A stretch of DNA of 43,739 nucleotides, taken from an uncultured Prevotellaceae bacterium (GTDB lineage: Bacteria > Bacteroidota > Bacteroidia > Bacteroidales > Bacteroidaceae). The notes below the pieces were generated by a model. That model searched no databases. It had not been told where the DNA came from and saw only the letters and a program-made list of their open reading frames with translations. The stretch lies in the NCBI GenBank assembly GCA_902761605.1, contig CACWLC010000016.1, forward strand, positions 1-43,739, read 5' to 3'. The position numbers and the translations under genes are program-made. This document shows, piece by piece, positions 24,328 through 32,859 of this stretch. Within the stretch, counting starts at the first letter, position 1. Every line of letters begins with the position of its first letter.

Positions 24328-26673
24328 ATGAAAAAATTGCTAACTATGCTCGTCATGTTGACGGCACTTTTCTCCTTATCTGCTCATGCTGGCGATTTTA
24401 CTGTTGGTAAAGGTACGTTCCTTCTAAATGGTGAGCCTTTTATCGTCAAGGCTGCAGAAGTGCATTACCCCCGTATTCCCCGTCCTTATTGGGAGCATCG
24501 TATCCGTTCCTGCAAGGCGCTTGGTATGAACACCATCTGTATCTATGTGTTCTGGAACATCCACGAACAGCGCGAGGGACAGTTTGATTTTACAGGTAAT
24601 AGTGATGTGGCAGAGTTCTGTCGTCTTGCCCAGAAGAATGGCATGTACGTTATCGTTCGTCCAGGACCATATGTATGTGCAGAGTGGGAGATGGGCGGCC
24701 TGCCTTGGTGGCTCTTGAAGAAGAAAGATATACGTCTTCGTGAGCAAGACCCATATTTCATGGAGCGTGTGAAGATCTTCGAACATAAGGTAGGTGAACA
24801 GCTGGCTCCGTTAACCATTCAGAATGGCGGACCTATTATTATGGTACAGGTTGAAAACGAATATGGCTCTTATGGTGAGGATAAGGCTTATATCTCTGAG
24901 ATCCGCGATTGTCTGCGTGGTATCTATGGCAATAAGATGGCACTCTTCCAATGCGACTGGTCAAGTAACTTTGAGAAGAACGGCCTCGACGATCTCGTAT
25001 GGACCATGAACTTCGGTACTGGTGCCAATATCGATCAACAGTTTACACGTCTTAAGGAGTTGCGCCCTGATGCTCCTATGATGTGCTCTGAGTTCTGGAG
25101 CGGATGGTTTGATAAGTGGGGAGCTCGTCATGAGACCCGTCCTGCCGATGATATGGTATACGGTATCGACGAGATGTTGTCGAAAGGCATCAGTTTCTCT
25201 CTTTATATGACTCACGGAGGAACGAGTTTCGGCCACTGGGCAGGTGCTAACTCTCCTGGTTTCGCTCCGGATGTCACCAGTTACGATTACGACGCTCCTA
25301 TAAATGAATACGGATGGGCTACGGAGAAATATTATAAGTTGCGTAAGGTTCTCCAAAAATATAGCGACAAGCCTCTGCCAAAAGAGGTAAAGGCTCCTGC
25401 TAATCTTATCAGCATACCAGAGTTCGAGACAAAGGAGTTTGCTCCTATTATTCTTGGTACCGACAGTGTCGTTATGGATTCTCCTCTGCTTACGATGGAA
25501 GAGATGGATATGGGTTGGGGCTCGATGGTATATGTCACCACTCTGCCAGAGATTGCCGTATCGTCAGTGCTCACACTCAACGATGGGCACGATTATGCAC
25601 AAGTGTTCATTGATGATAAGTATATCGGAACTATTGATCGTGTGAAAAACGAGAAGAGTCTCATGCTTCCACCTGTTCAGAAAGGTCAGGAGCTGAAGAT
25701 CCTTATCGAGGCTATGGGGCGTATTAATTTCGGACGTGCCATAAAGGACTATAAAGGTATAACTGAGAGTGTAACAATTACAGCAGATGTCGATGGCAAT
25801 GATATAACATGGAACCTTAAGCGTTGGACTATCCTCACTATTCCCGATGATTACTCCACAGCAGCTAAGGCTCTCGCCTCTGCACAGACATCTACTGCGG
25901 TAGCAAACTCTACACTCTCAACTCTACACTCTCAACATGCTTCAGGCTACTATCGTGGATACTTCAAGCTCACCAAGAGAGGTGACACTTTCCTTAATCT
26001 CTCTAACTTCGGAAAGGGTCAGGTATACGTCAACGGGTATCCTATTGGCCGATTCTGGAACATAGGTCCTCAGCAGACGCTATATGTTCCTGGATGTTGG
26101 CTCAAGCGTGGACTTAACGAGGTGGTGGTACTTGATGTCGTCGGACCTAAGAGCACTACTCTCTGGGCGCAGGATAAACCTGAGATAGACCAGCTTAATT
26201 TGGCTAAGAGCGTTACCCATAATAATCCTGGTGACAAACCTGATCTTAATTCAGCTACACCTGTGGCTGCCGGAAGTTTCTCGTCAGGCAATGGTTGGCA
26301 GACAGTTCGCTTCTCTGCTCCTGCCAAGGGTAGATATATCGCCTTCCAGGCTCTGTCTACCCATGATGGTAAAGACGTAGTATGTGTTGCAGAGGTATAT
26401 GCTCTCGGTAAGGATAGTCGACGTATTAGTCGTGAGCCTTGGGCAGTGAAGTATGCTGACAGCGAAGAGACTATTCGTGGTAATAATCTCGCTGACAAGG
26501 CCTTCGACCTTCAGGAGTCTACCTACTGGCGTACTGTCAAGCGTACGGCTCTGCCTCATCTGATGGTTATCGATCTGGGGTCTGTTCAGGAACTCTCAGG
26601 CTTCGAATACCTCCCCCGAGCCGAGGAGGGTGCTCCGGGAAGCATCAAGGATTATAAGATCTTCGTGTATTGA
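24328..26673 (+). CDS. GH35 beta-galactosidase with C-terminal F5/8-type domain
   Basis: This is a 781-residue secreted enzyme (signal ~1-21). The GH35 barrel spans ~25-340: HYPRIPRPYWEHRI, RPGPYVCAEWEMGGLPWWLL, acid/base Glu178 in VQVENEYGSYG and nucleophile Glu255 in CSEFWSGWFDKWG. It continues with beta domains (TLPEI.. and YYRGYFKLT..GQVYVNGYPIGRFWNIGPQ) and ends in a discoidin/F5-8 C-like module (~650-781). It cleaves terminal beta-galactose. A repeat-derived segment (residues ~526-536, NSTLSTLHSQ) sits between two beta domains. ATG 24328 is chosen over the TTG at 24316 because it gives a standard signal peptide. Confidence 0.93.
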   Translation: MKKLLTMLVMLTALFSLSAHAGDFTVGKGTFLLNGEPFIVKAAEVHYPRIPRPYWEHRIRSCKALGMNTICIYVFWNIHEQREGQFDFTGNSDVAEFCRLAQKNGMYVIVRPGPYVCAEWEMGGLPWWLLKKKDIRLREQDPYFMERVKIFEHKVGEQLAPLTIQNGGPIIMVQVENEYGSYGEDKAYISEIRDCLRGIYGNKMALFQCDWSSNFEKNGLDDLVWTMNFGTGANIDQQFTRLKELRPDAPMMCSEFWSGWFDKWGARHETRPADDMVYGIDEMLSKGISFSLYMTHGGTSFGHWAGANSPGFAPDVTSYDYDAPINEYGWATEKYYKLRKVLQKYSDKPLPKEVKAPANLISIPEFETKEFAPIILGTDSVVMDSPLLTMEEMDMGWGSMVYVTTLPEIAVSSVLTLNDGHDYAQVFIDDKYIGTIDRVKNEKSLMLPPVQKGQELKILIEAMGRINFGRAIKDYKGITESVTITADVDGNDITWNLKRWTILTIPDDYSTAAKALASAQTSTAVANSTLSTLHSQHASGYYRGYFKLTKRGDTFLNLSNFGKGQVYVNGYPIGRFWNIGPQQTLYVPGCWLKRGLNEVVVLDVVGPKSTTLWAQDKPEIDQLNLAKSVTHNNPGDKPDLNSATPVAAGSFSSGNGWQTVRFSAPAKGRYIAFQALSTHDGKDVVCVAEVYALGKDSRRISREPWAVKYADSEETIRGNNLADKAFDLQESTYWRTVKRTALPHLMVIDLGSVQELSGFEYLPRAEEGAPGSIKDYKIFVY
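25906..25933 (+). repeat. 7-base-period tract inside GH35 (2 x 14 perfect)
   Basis: AACTCTACACTCTC occurs twice in direct tandem (25906-25919, 25920-25933), each made of two heptads. Confidence 0.85.
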
Positions 26674-26679
26674 TAATAA

Positions 26680-26703
26680 AAATCCCCGCAATCGCGGGGA
26701 TTT
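26680..26703. terminator. Bidirectional terminator between GH35 and GH97
   Basis: Stem AAATCCCCGC / GCGGGGATTT with loop AATC, followed by CTTATTT on the plus strand and preceded by an A-rich run for the minus strand. It lies between the stops of two convergent genes. Confidence 0.9.
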
Positions 26704-26704
26704 C

Positions 26705-28648
26705 TTATTTGATAATCATTCCACCATTCGGCAGGATAGTGATCTTTGCCTTACCTTTCTTGTCTTTCTTGAGCTTAGTGAGTGTTGGCTCTATCTTCTT
26801 GTTGTCGATATAAAGGTCAGAAAGCGGATACTCCGAGAGATCGAGTGTCAGCGTAAGTGGCTCTTTCTGGGCATTGAGACCTGCGATATACCATTTGCCG
26901 TTAGTAGCCTTGCGGGCAAGCACTACATATTTGCCAGGATAACCGTCGATGAATCTTGTCTCTTCCCAAGTGGTGGGTAATCCGCGAAGGAAGTCCATCT
27001 CGAATTGTGGTAATTCTTCGAGGTTATTAGGCTGCATGGCCACACACTGCACTGATGTCTGCATGATGATTCCTGATGCCATCTCGAAGATATCTGTGGT
27101 CTTGCGGGTATGACGACTCTTGTTGTCTCTCGACATCCATTTGTTCATGATGATGCCTCCCCAGTCCATTGAGGCTGTGGCGTTACGACAGAAGGGATGG
27201 AGTGTGAGGTCGAAGCCCTCACGGATGGTTGCTCTCTCACCAAAGAACAAGTTCTCTGATGCCAGCACAGCCTCTGAGGCAACATAGTTAGGATACATCC
27301 TCTCCCAACCACGAGGAATGGTACATCCGTGGAACACCACCTGCAGACCATAGCGGTTAGCATCCGAGAGGATATCCTCATACAGACGCATCGTCTCCTG
27401 TTTGTCGCCTCCGAAGAAATCCACCTTGATACCCTTTACTCCGATGCTCTTTAGCCACTTCATCTCTTTCTCACGTGCGATAGATGTGTTCATGCAGTTG
27501 CGTGGGGTCTGTGGGGCATCGTTCCAGAAACCATTACTGTTATACCATAATAAAAGGTGTACACCCTTCGATTGTGCATATTTCGACAACTCCACCATAC
27601 GCTCGCGTCCTATCTGAGTGTCCCACCAGTTGTCTACGAGACAGTACTCGAATCCCATCGTCGATGCAAGGTCGATGAACTTTACCTGATCGTCATAATT
27701 CACAGAGTTATCCTGCCACAGCAGCCAACTCCAGGTGTATCGTCCAGGCTTATAGTCTGTCGATGGCTCATAGAGTGGCTTTACTACATCATAGCTGATA
27801 GTTGTCTCAACGATAGGCTTAAGCGAATTTCCCAAGGTGATAGTGCGCCAAGGTGTCTCTCCTGGCAGTGGGATAGCAGCAAAGTCAGTGCCGTAGCCGT
27901 TGTTCTCGCCTCTGTCGGGATAGGCAACACTATATCCCATGCCTGCCTGATAGTCAGAGAGATGACTTCCGCAATATGCAGAGCTTACGCCTGTCTCACT
28001 GACGAGAGCCCATCCGTTAGGCAGATGGAAGAGGGCAGGGAAGATATATCCGTGTCCGAACTGCGAGGGCTTGTCCATCGCTCCGTCGGCACTATAGCCT
28101 TCCTCGTAGCTGGGTTTCGTCTGTTCCCATCCACTCTCAGGACCTATCTGTGGTGATATGAACGTTGTTGTGCCGTCAGGGAAATTGAAACTGCTGGCCT
28201 CAGAGAGAATTCTCACACGTTTCATATCCTTCTTCTGCCATTTCTGTCTGGCCATCTCATATCGGAAGGCGATATCATTATTGCTAACCTGAAAACGGAT
28301 GTCGAAAGCGACACCATCCTTGTTTTTGAGGCTAATGGTCAAAGCATTAGCGTTATAGTTGCCTGTTGAGGCCTTAGTGCCTCGCATGGTGTATTGTTCG
28401 TTTACTACATCTGTCTTCGATGCTGTTATCGAGAGGTCTCTTGTAAGGTCACCCATACTGGTCTTCAGTCCCAGGGCTGATGGCAAGAGCATATCCTGTC
28501 CGTCGTAGGTCACAGAATAATACAATCTGCCTCCTGCATCACTCACTTTTACCTGCATCTTTCCGTCAGGCGATGTCACCACAACATCTCCTGCCTTGCA
28601 GAAACATGCTACTAATAAAAAAACTACTAAGCTAATCGTTCTATTCAT
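26705..28648 (-). CDS. GH97 glycoside hydrolase (probably retaining alpha-galactosidase type)
   Basis: This is a 647-residue exported enzyme (signal MNRTISLVVFLLVACFCKA). The N-terminal beta-super-sandwich (~20-290) has VVTSPDGKMQVKV and FRYEM. The TIM barrel (~300-560) has GFEYCLVDNWWD and GIKVDFFGGDKQETM, then a C-terminal beta domain. In GH97, members with an Asp nucleophile at the KVDFF position are retaining alpha-galactosidases, whereas SusB-like members use glutamates; this one carries Asp. Calcium-dependent catalysis is a family property. ATG 28648 is used, since the open frame to 28699 runs through the nagB terminator. No own promoter is obvious. Confidence 0.87.
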   Translation of the reverse strand: MNRTISLVVFLLVACFCKAGDVVVTSPDGKMQVKVSDAGGRLYYSVTYDGQDMLLPSALGLKTSMGDLTRDLSITASKTDVVNEQYTMRGTKASTGNYNANALTISLKNKDGVAFDIRFQVSNNDIAFRYEMARQKWQKKDMKRVRILSEASSFNFPDGTTTFISPQIGPESGWEQTKPSYEEGYSADGAMDKPSQFGHGYIFPALFHLPNGWALVSETGVSSAYCGSHLSDYQAGMGYSVAYPDRGENNGYGTDFAAIPLPGETPWRTITLGNSLKPIVETTISYDVVKPLYEPSTDYKPGRYTWSWLLWQDNSVNYDDQVKFIDLASTMGFEYCLVDNWWDTQIGRERMVELSKYAQSKGVHLLLWYNSNGFWNDAPQTPRNCMNTSIAREKEMKWLKSIGVKGIKVDFFGGDKQETMRLYEDILSDANRYGLQVVFHGCTIPRGWERMYPNYVASEAVLASENLFFGERATIREGFDLTLHPFCRNATASMDWGGIIMNKWMSRDNKSRHTRKTTDIFEMASGIIMQTSVQCVAMQPNNLEELPQFEMDFLRGLPTTWEETRFIDGYPGKYVVLARKATNGKWYIAGLNAQKEPLTLTLDLSEYPLSDLYIDNKKIEPTLTKLKKDKKGKAKITILPNGGMIIK

Positions 28649-28666
28649 AGATTCTGAAATTAAGAA

Positions 28667-28689
28667 AGGAGACAGGAATCCTGTCTCCT
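28667..28689 (-). terminator. Terminator of nagB
   Basis: Stem AGGAGACAGG / CCTGTCTCCT with loop of 3 bases. On the minus strand it is followed by TTCTTAATTTC. It lies between the nagB stop (28721) and the GH97 start. Confidence 0.82.
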
Positions 28690-28720
28690 CCATTATCATT
28701 TATTCTTTGTCCCTTATCTT

Positions 28721-29515
28721 TTAAAGGAGCTGATCGCTCTCGATATCCTTAAAGTACTTATATGTAGATACCTTCAGCTCATCAGCAGCATCCTCATCGC
28801 TCACGATGATACCATGCTCATGCATCTGGAGTGCTGAGATAGTCCACATGTGGTTTACTGCACCCTCGATGGCAGCCTGCATAGCGCGAGCCTTACCATG
28901 ACCATTTACGAGGATCATCACCTCACGGGCATCCATCACAGTACCAACACCTACTGTGAGTGCATGTGCTGGAACGTTCTCTGGGTTACCTCCGAAGAAA
29001 CGGCTGTTGGCGATACGTGTGTCTGTTGTCAGAGTCTTCATACGAGTACGGCTACGCAGTGAGCTGCCTGGCTCATTGAATGCGATATGACCATCAGGGC
29101 CGATACCTCCGATGAAGAGGTCGATACCACCAGCCTCCTTAATCATCTCTTCATAGTGCTTGCACTCAGCTGCGAGGTCAGTGGCATTACCATTGAGGAT
29201 GTGGATGTTCTCCTTCGGACAGTCGATGTGATCGAAGAGGTTACGTGCCATGAAGGCATGGTAGCTCTCAGGATGTGTCTCTGGCAGGCCTACATACTCG
29301 TCCATGTTGAAGGTGATCACATTCTTGAATGATATCTTACCAGCACGATTGGCTTCTACAAGGGCATTGTACATGCCAACGGGTGAGGAACCTGTAGGCA
29401 GACCCAATACGAACTTGTGATCTGGTGTAGGATTAAAAGCATTGATACGCTCGATAACGTGGTTTGCTGCCCACTGAGACATCTTTTGATAGTCTGACTG
29501 AATAATTACTCTCAT
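28721..29515 (-). CDS. nagB: Glucosamine-6-phosphate deaminase
   Basis: This is a 264-residue cytoplasmic enzyme. NagB motifs are complete: [32 protein letters not shown] (catalytic Asp and His region) and [18 protein letters not shown]. It converts GlcN-6-P to Fru-6-P plus ammonia, feeding amino-sugar catabolism. Length matches the E. coli enzyme. Its own promoter and terminator flank it, so it seems monocistronic although next to GH97. Confidence 0.96.
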   Translation of the reverse strand: MRVIIQSDYQKMSQWAANHVIERINAFNPTPDHKFVLGLPTGSSPVGMYNALVEANRAGKISFKNVITFNMDEYVGLPETHPESYHAFMARNLFDHIDCPKENIHILNGNATDLAAECKHYEEMIKEAGGIDLFIGGIGPDGHIAFNEPGSSLRSRTRMKTLTTDTRIANSRFFGGNPENVPAHALTVGVGTVMDAREVMILVNGHGKARAMQAAIEGAVNHMWTISALQMHEHGIIVSDEDAADELKVSTYKYFKDIESDQLL

Positions 29516-29551
29516 AATTTTGCTTTTTTAGTTGGTTCTTAAAATCTAGTG

Positions 29552-29559
29552 CAAAAATA
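29552..29559 (-). promoter_or_regulatory. -7 box TATTTTTG of nagB
   Basis: Minus-strand box 36 bases before ATG 29515. A TTTG lies 16 bases upstream, shorter than the usual 19-21. Confidence 0.55.
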
Positions 29560-29665
29560 CATATAATTCTTTTTCCAAACACATAGATTGTAAAGATTTT
29601 AATATTTTTTTTATCTTTTCGCATAAAATCTTTCCTTAGAATCCTTTTAATCCATGTTTTTTTCT

Positions 29666-29673
29666 TAATTTTG
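29666..29673 (+). promoter_or_regulatory. -7 box TAATTTTG abutting hflX
   Basis: Only 8 bases separate the box from ATG 29682, so an mRNA starting at the usual distance would be leaderless or nearly so. No clear -33 TTG is seen. Confidence 0.5.
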
Positions 29674-29681
29674 CACCCAAT

Positions 29682-31013
29682 ATGAAAGAATTTGTAATAT
29701 CCGAGGCCAAGGCTGAGACAGCAGTCCTTGTGGGTCTGATAACAAAGGATCAGGATGAGGCCAAGACAAAAGAATATCTCGACGAACTGGAGTTCCTTGC
29801 CGATACTGCGGGGGCAGTGACTGTTAAGCGATTCACTCAGAAGGTGGGAGGTCCAAGCCAGACGACATATGTGGGCTCGGGTAAGCTCCTTGAGATCAGG
29901 GCTTACATAAAACAATGCCAAGACGCATACGATGACTGGTTGGATGATCAGGATGCATCACTGTTTGCGGAGGGATTGCTTGATGATTCCAACGCTCCAC
30001 AGCCTGTGGGAATGGTGATTTTCGATGATGAGCTCTCTGCCAAGCAGATGCGTAATATCGAGAAAGAACTGCAGGTAAAGATTCTTGACCGCACGTCGCT
30101 TATCCTCGATATCTTCGCCATGCGGGCACAGACAGCAGAAGCCAAGGCTCAGGTGGAACTGGCTCAGCATCGTTATATGTTGCCAAGACTTCAGCGCCTT
30201 TGGACTCACCTCGAGCGTCAGGGAGGTGGATCCGGTTCTGGTGGCGGAAAAGGTTCCGTTGGTCTTCGTGGACCTGGTGAGACCCAGCTCGAGATGGACC
30301 GTCGTATCATTCTCCAGCGTATCACCCTTCTGAAACAGCGCCTCGCAGAGATCGACAAACAGAAGACCACACAGCGTAAGAATCGTGGCCGTCTTATCCG
30401 TGTAGCCCTCGTGGGATATACCAACGTTGGAAAGTCAACGATGATGAACCTCCTCTCAAAGAGTGAGGTCTTTGCAGAGAACAAACTCTTTGCTACACTC
30501 GATACAACAGTTAGGAAGATGACTATCGACAATCTTCCATTTCTTTTGGCAGATACCGTTGGTTTCATCAGAAAGTTACCCTCTGATCTTGTAGAGAGTT
30601 TCAAGAGTACTCTCGATGAGGTGCGCGAGGCAGATTTACTGGTACATGTGGTGGATATCTCACATCCTGATTTCGAGGAACAGATCCGTGTGGTTGAAAA
30701 CACCCTCAAGGAACTGGGATGTTCCGATACGCCCTCGATGATTGTATTCAATAAGATAGATGCATATACCTGGGTTCCTAAGGAGGAAGATGACCTCACC
30801 CCTGAGACAAAGGAGAATATCACCCTCGACGATTTGAAACGCACGTGGATGGCCCGTTCTGCAGAAGACGGACATTACCTGGAGTGCCTGTTTATCTCCG
30901 CAAAAAAGAAAGAAAACATTGACGAACTGCGTGAGCATCTCTATAAACGTGTAAGAGAGCTCCACGTACAGAAATATCCATATAACGATTTTTTATATCA
31001 AGACTATGAGTGA
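29682..31013 (+). CDS. hflX: Ribosome-associated GTPase HflX
   Basis: This is a 443-residue protein. The N-terminal HflX domain has TVKRFTQK..TTYVGSGKLLEI, and a coiled-coil linker holds the GPGETQLEMDRR motif. The G domain has G1 GYTNVGKST (~residue 245), G3 DTVGFI and G4 NKID. HflX splits stalled or stressed ribosomes. The start agrees with Bacteroidetes relatives, which begin MKEF.ISEA. A long insertion around residues 80-105 (YDDWLDDQDASLF) is characteristic of neither termini nor G domain. Its stop overlaps the next gene by 8 bases. Confidence 0.94.
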   Translation: MKEFVISEAKAETAVLVGLITKDQDEAKTKEYLDELEFLADTAGAVTVKRFTQKVGGPSQTTYVGSGKLLEIRAYIKQCQDAYDDWLDDQDASLFAEGLLDDSNAPQPVGMVIFDDELSAKQMRNIEKELQVKILDRTSLILDIFAMRAQTAEAKAQVELAQHRYMLPRLQRLWTHLERQGGGSGSGGGKGSVGLRGPGETQLEMDRRIILQRITLLKQRLAEIDKQKTTQRKNRGRLIRVALVGYTNVGKSTMMNLLSKSEVFAENKLFATLDTTVRKMTIDNLPFLLADTVGFIRKLPSDLVESFKSTLDEVREADLLVHVVDISHPDFEEQIRVVENTLKELGCSDTPSMIVFNKIDAYTWVPKEEDDLTPETKENITLDDLKRTWMARSAEDGHYLECLFISAKKKENIDELREHLYKRVRELHVQKYPYNDFLYQDYE

Positions 31014-32859
31014 ATACAGAAACTTGACACAGACAGAGATTGACGTTCTCGAGAAAAATGTATGCTGGGCTGAGGACTGGCAGCGAGTGATGGTGGCAGA
31101 AGGCTTTAAGCCTTATAATTTCCATCGTGTAATATTCTATGGTGATATCCGCCTGGGAGAATTCAATAAGCAGGTGGAGGTGACAAAGGGCTTCTTTAAG
31201 CATTCCGGCATTAACGACACCACGCTACGTAATGTCTCTGTGGGTAATGACTGTCTGATAGAAAAGGTAGGCAACTATATCAATAACTACACTATCGGCA
31301 ACGATTGCTACATCTCTAATATATGTACTATGGAGACTACCGATGATGCCACTTACGGTGAGGGTTCTGTCATCTCTGTTCTCAACGAGATGGGAGATGG
31401 CAATGTAACTATCTTCCGCGAGTTGAATTCCCAGGTGGCATCCTTCATGGTGAAACATGATCGTGATAAGTCTCTTAAGAAAACTCTTCTGCAGATGATT
31501 GAAGATGAGTTGCGCGTGTCTCGCCCGGAGAGAGGCTTTATTGGCAACAATGTGAAGATTATTAATGCTAAGGATATCACTAATACTGTCATCAAGGGCT
31601 ATTGCGAGATAAGTGGTGCAGCTCGTCTCTCTGAGTGTACTGTGATGTCATCGATGGACGCTCCTGTGTTTATTGGTACTGGTGTCATCTGTGAGAATTC
31701 CATCATCTGTGATGGTTGCTCTATAAATAACTCTGTAAAGATGCAGGACTGTTTCGTGGGCGAGGCATGTCAGATTACAAATGGGTTCACTGCTGAGGCC
31801 AGCCTCTTCTTCGCCAATTCGTTTATGGCCAATGGTGAGGCATGTGCTGCTTTCTGTGGCCCATTCTCGGCTTCTCACCATAAGAGTTCTCTGCTTATCG
31901 GTGGCGAGTTCTCGTTTTATAATGCAGGCTCCAACACCAACTTCTCCAACCATGCCTATAAGATGGGACCTCTGCACTACGGAACCCTCGAGCGTGGCAC
32001 GAAGACAGCCTCTGGCTCATATATCCTCATGCCTGCTACCATAGGTGCTTTCAGCGTCTGCTTTGGTAAACTGATGCACCATCCTGATACTCGTAATCTG
32101 CCATTCTCTTATCTGATGGCTTACGGCGATGACTGCTATCTCGTTCCGGGACGTAATATCACTACTGTAGGACTCTACCGTGATATCAAGAAATGGCCTA
32201 AGCGTGACAAGCGCAGTAAACAGTCTAAGAAAAGTATCATCAACTTCGACTGGCTCTCTCCGTTTACCGTTGGAGAGATTATGGAGGGTATCAATATCCT
32301 GAAGGCTTTGCGTGAGGCTTCTGGTGATAATGTGTCAACATATAACTTCCACGAATATGTCATCAACGCATCCTCTCTCCGCAAGGGTTTGAAATATTAC
32401 GATATCGCCTTACGTATCTACATGGGTGCCGTGTTGAAGCGTGCCCAGAAGGAGGGCTTCTTTGGACGTCCTGCATCTAAGGTGGGAGAGGGCAGATGGA
32501 GTGACCTCAGCGGACTCCTGCTCCCAGAGAGTGAGGAGAAGCGTATCGTAGATGATATCAAGTCTGGCACTATCGAAAATATCCAACAGCTCTTAGATCG
32601 TTTCGTGGAGATCAACGATCGTTACAGCGACTACCGTTGGGCTTGGTCATATCAGATGATTCTCGACTACTATGGCCTTGAGGAGATTACCCCATCAGAT
32701 GCTGAGCGTATCCATGAGGATTATATCCGTGCCCGTCGTGCATGGATAGCTGAGATCCGCAAGGATGCCGAGAAGGAGTTCCAGATGGGCGATGTGGAAC
32801 AGGAGGTATATGAAGACTTCCTCTCAAAGCTCGACCACGAGATCGACTACGAGAATTAA
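31006..32859 (+). CDS. DUF4954 left-handed beta-helix protein
   Basis: This is a 617-residue cytoplasmic protein with no signal peptide. The middle (~80-380) shows hexapeptide-like repeats (LRNVSVGNDCLIEKVGNYI, TIGNDCYISN, NNVKIINAKDITNTVIKG) typical of left-handed parallel beta-helices, as in sugar-nucleotide acyl- or nucleotidyl-transferase partners. The C-terminal ~220 residues are helical. It matches the Bacteroidetes family DUF4954, whose function is unknown. The ATG lies inside the end of hflX (ATGAGTGA), so translation is coupled. Its stop overlaps the convergent hydrolase stop. Confidence 0.85.
   Translation: MSEYRNLTQTEIDVLEKNVCWAEDWQRVMVAEGFKPYNFHRVIFYGDIRLGEFNKQVEVTKGFFKHSGINDTTLRNVSVGNDCLIEKVGNYINNYTIGNDCYISNICTMETTDDATYGEGSVISVLNEMGDGNVTIFRELNSQVASFMVKHDRDKSLKKTLLQMIEDELRVSRPERGFIGNNVKIINAKDITNTVIKGYCEISGAARLSECTVMSSMDAPVFIGTGVICENSIICDGCSINNSVKMQDCFVGEACQITNGFTAEASLFFANSFMANGEACAAFCGPFSASHHKSSLLIGGEFSFYNAGSNTNFSNHAYKMGPLHYGTLERGTKTASGSYILMPATIGAFSVCFGKLMHHPDTRNLPFSYLMAYGDDCYLVPGRNITTVGLYRDIKKWPKRDKRSKQSKKSIINFDWLSPFTVGEIMEGINILKALREASGDNVSTYNFHEYVINASSLRKGLKYYDIALRIYMGAVLKRAQKEGFFGRPASKVGEGRWSDLSGLLLPESEEKRIVDDIKSGTIENIQQLLDRFVEINDRYSDYRWAWSYQMILDYYGLEEITPSDAERIHEDYIRARRAWIAEIRKDAEKEFQMGDVEQEVYEDFLSKLDHEIDYEN

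Noticed and set aside
32856-32859. Overlap of two stop codons as evidence of a wrong gene end
   Set aside because: Both proteins keep full family length and plausible C-termini; the 4-base convergent overlap is simply compact packing with no terminator visible.
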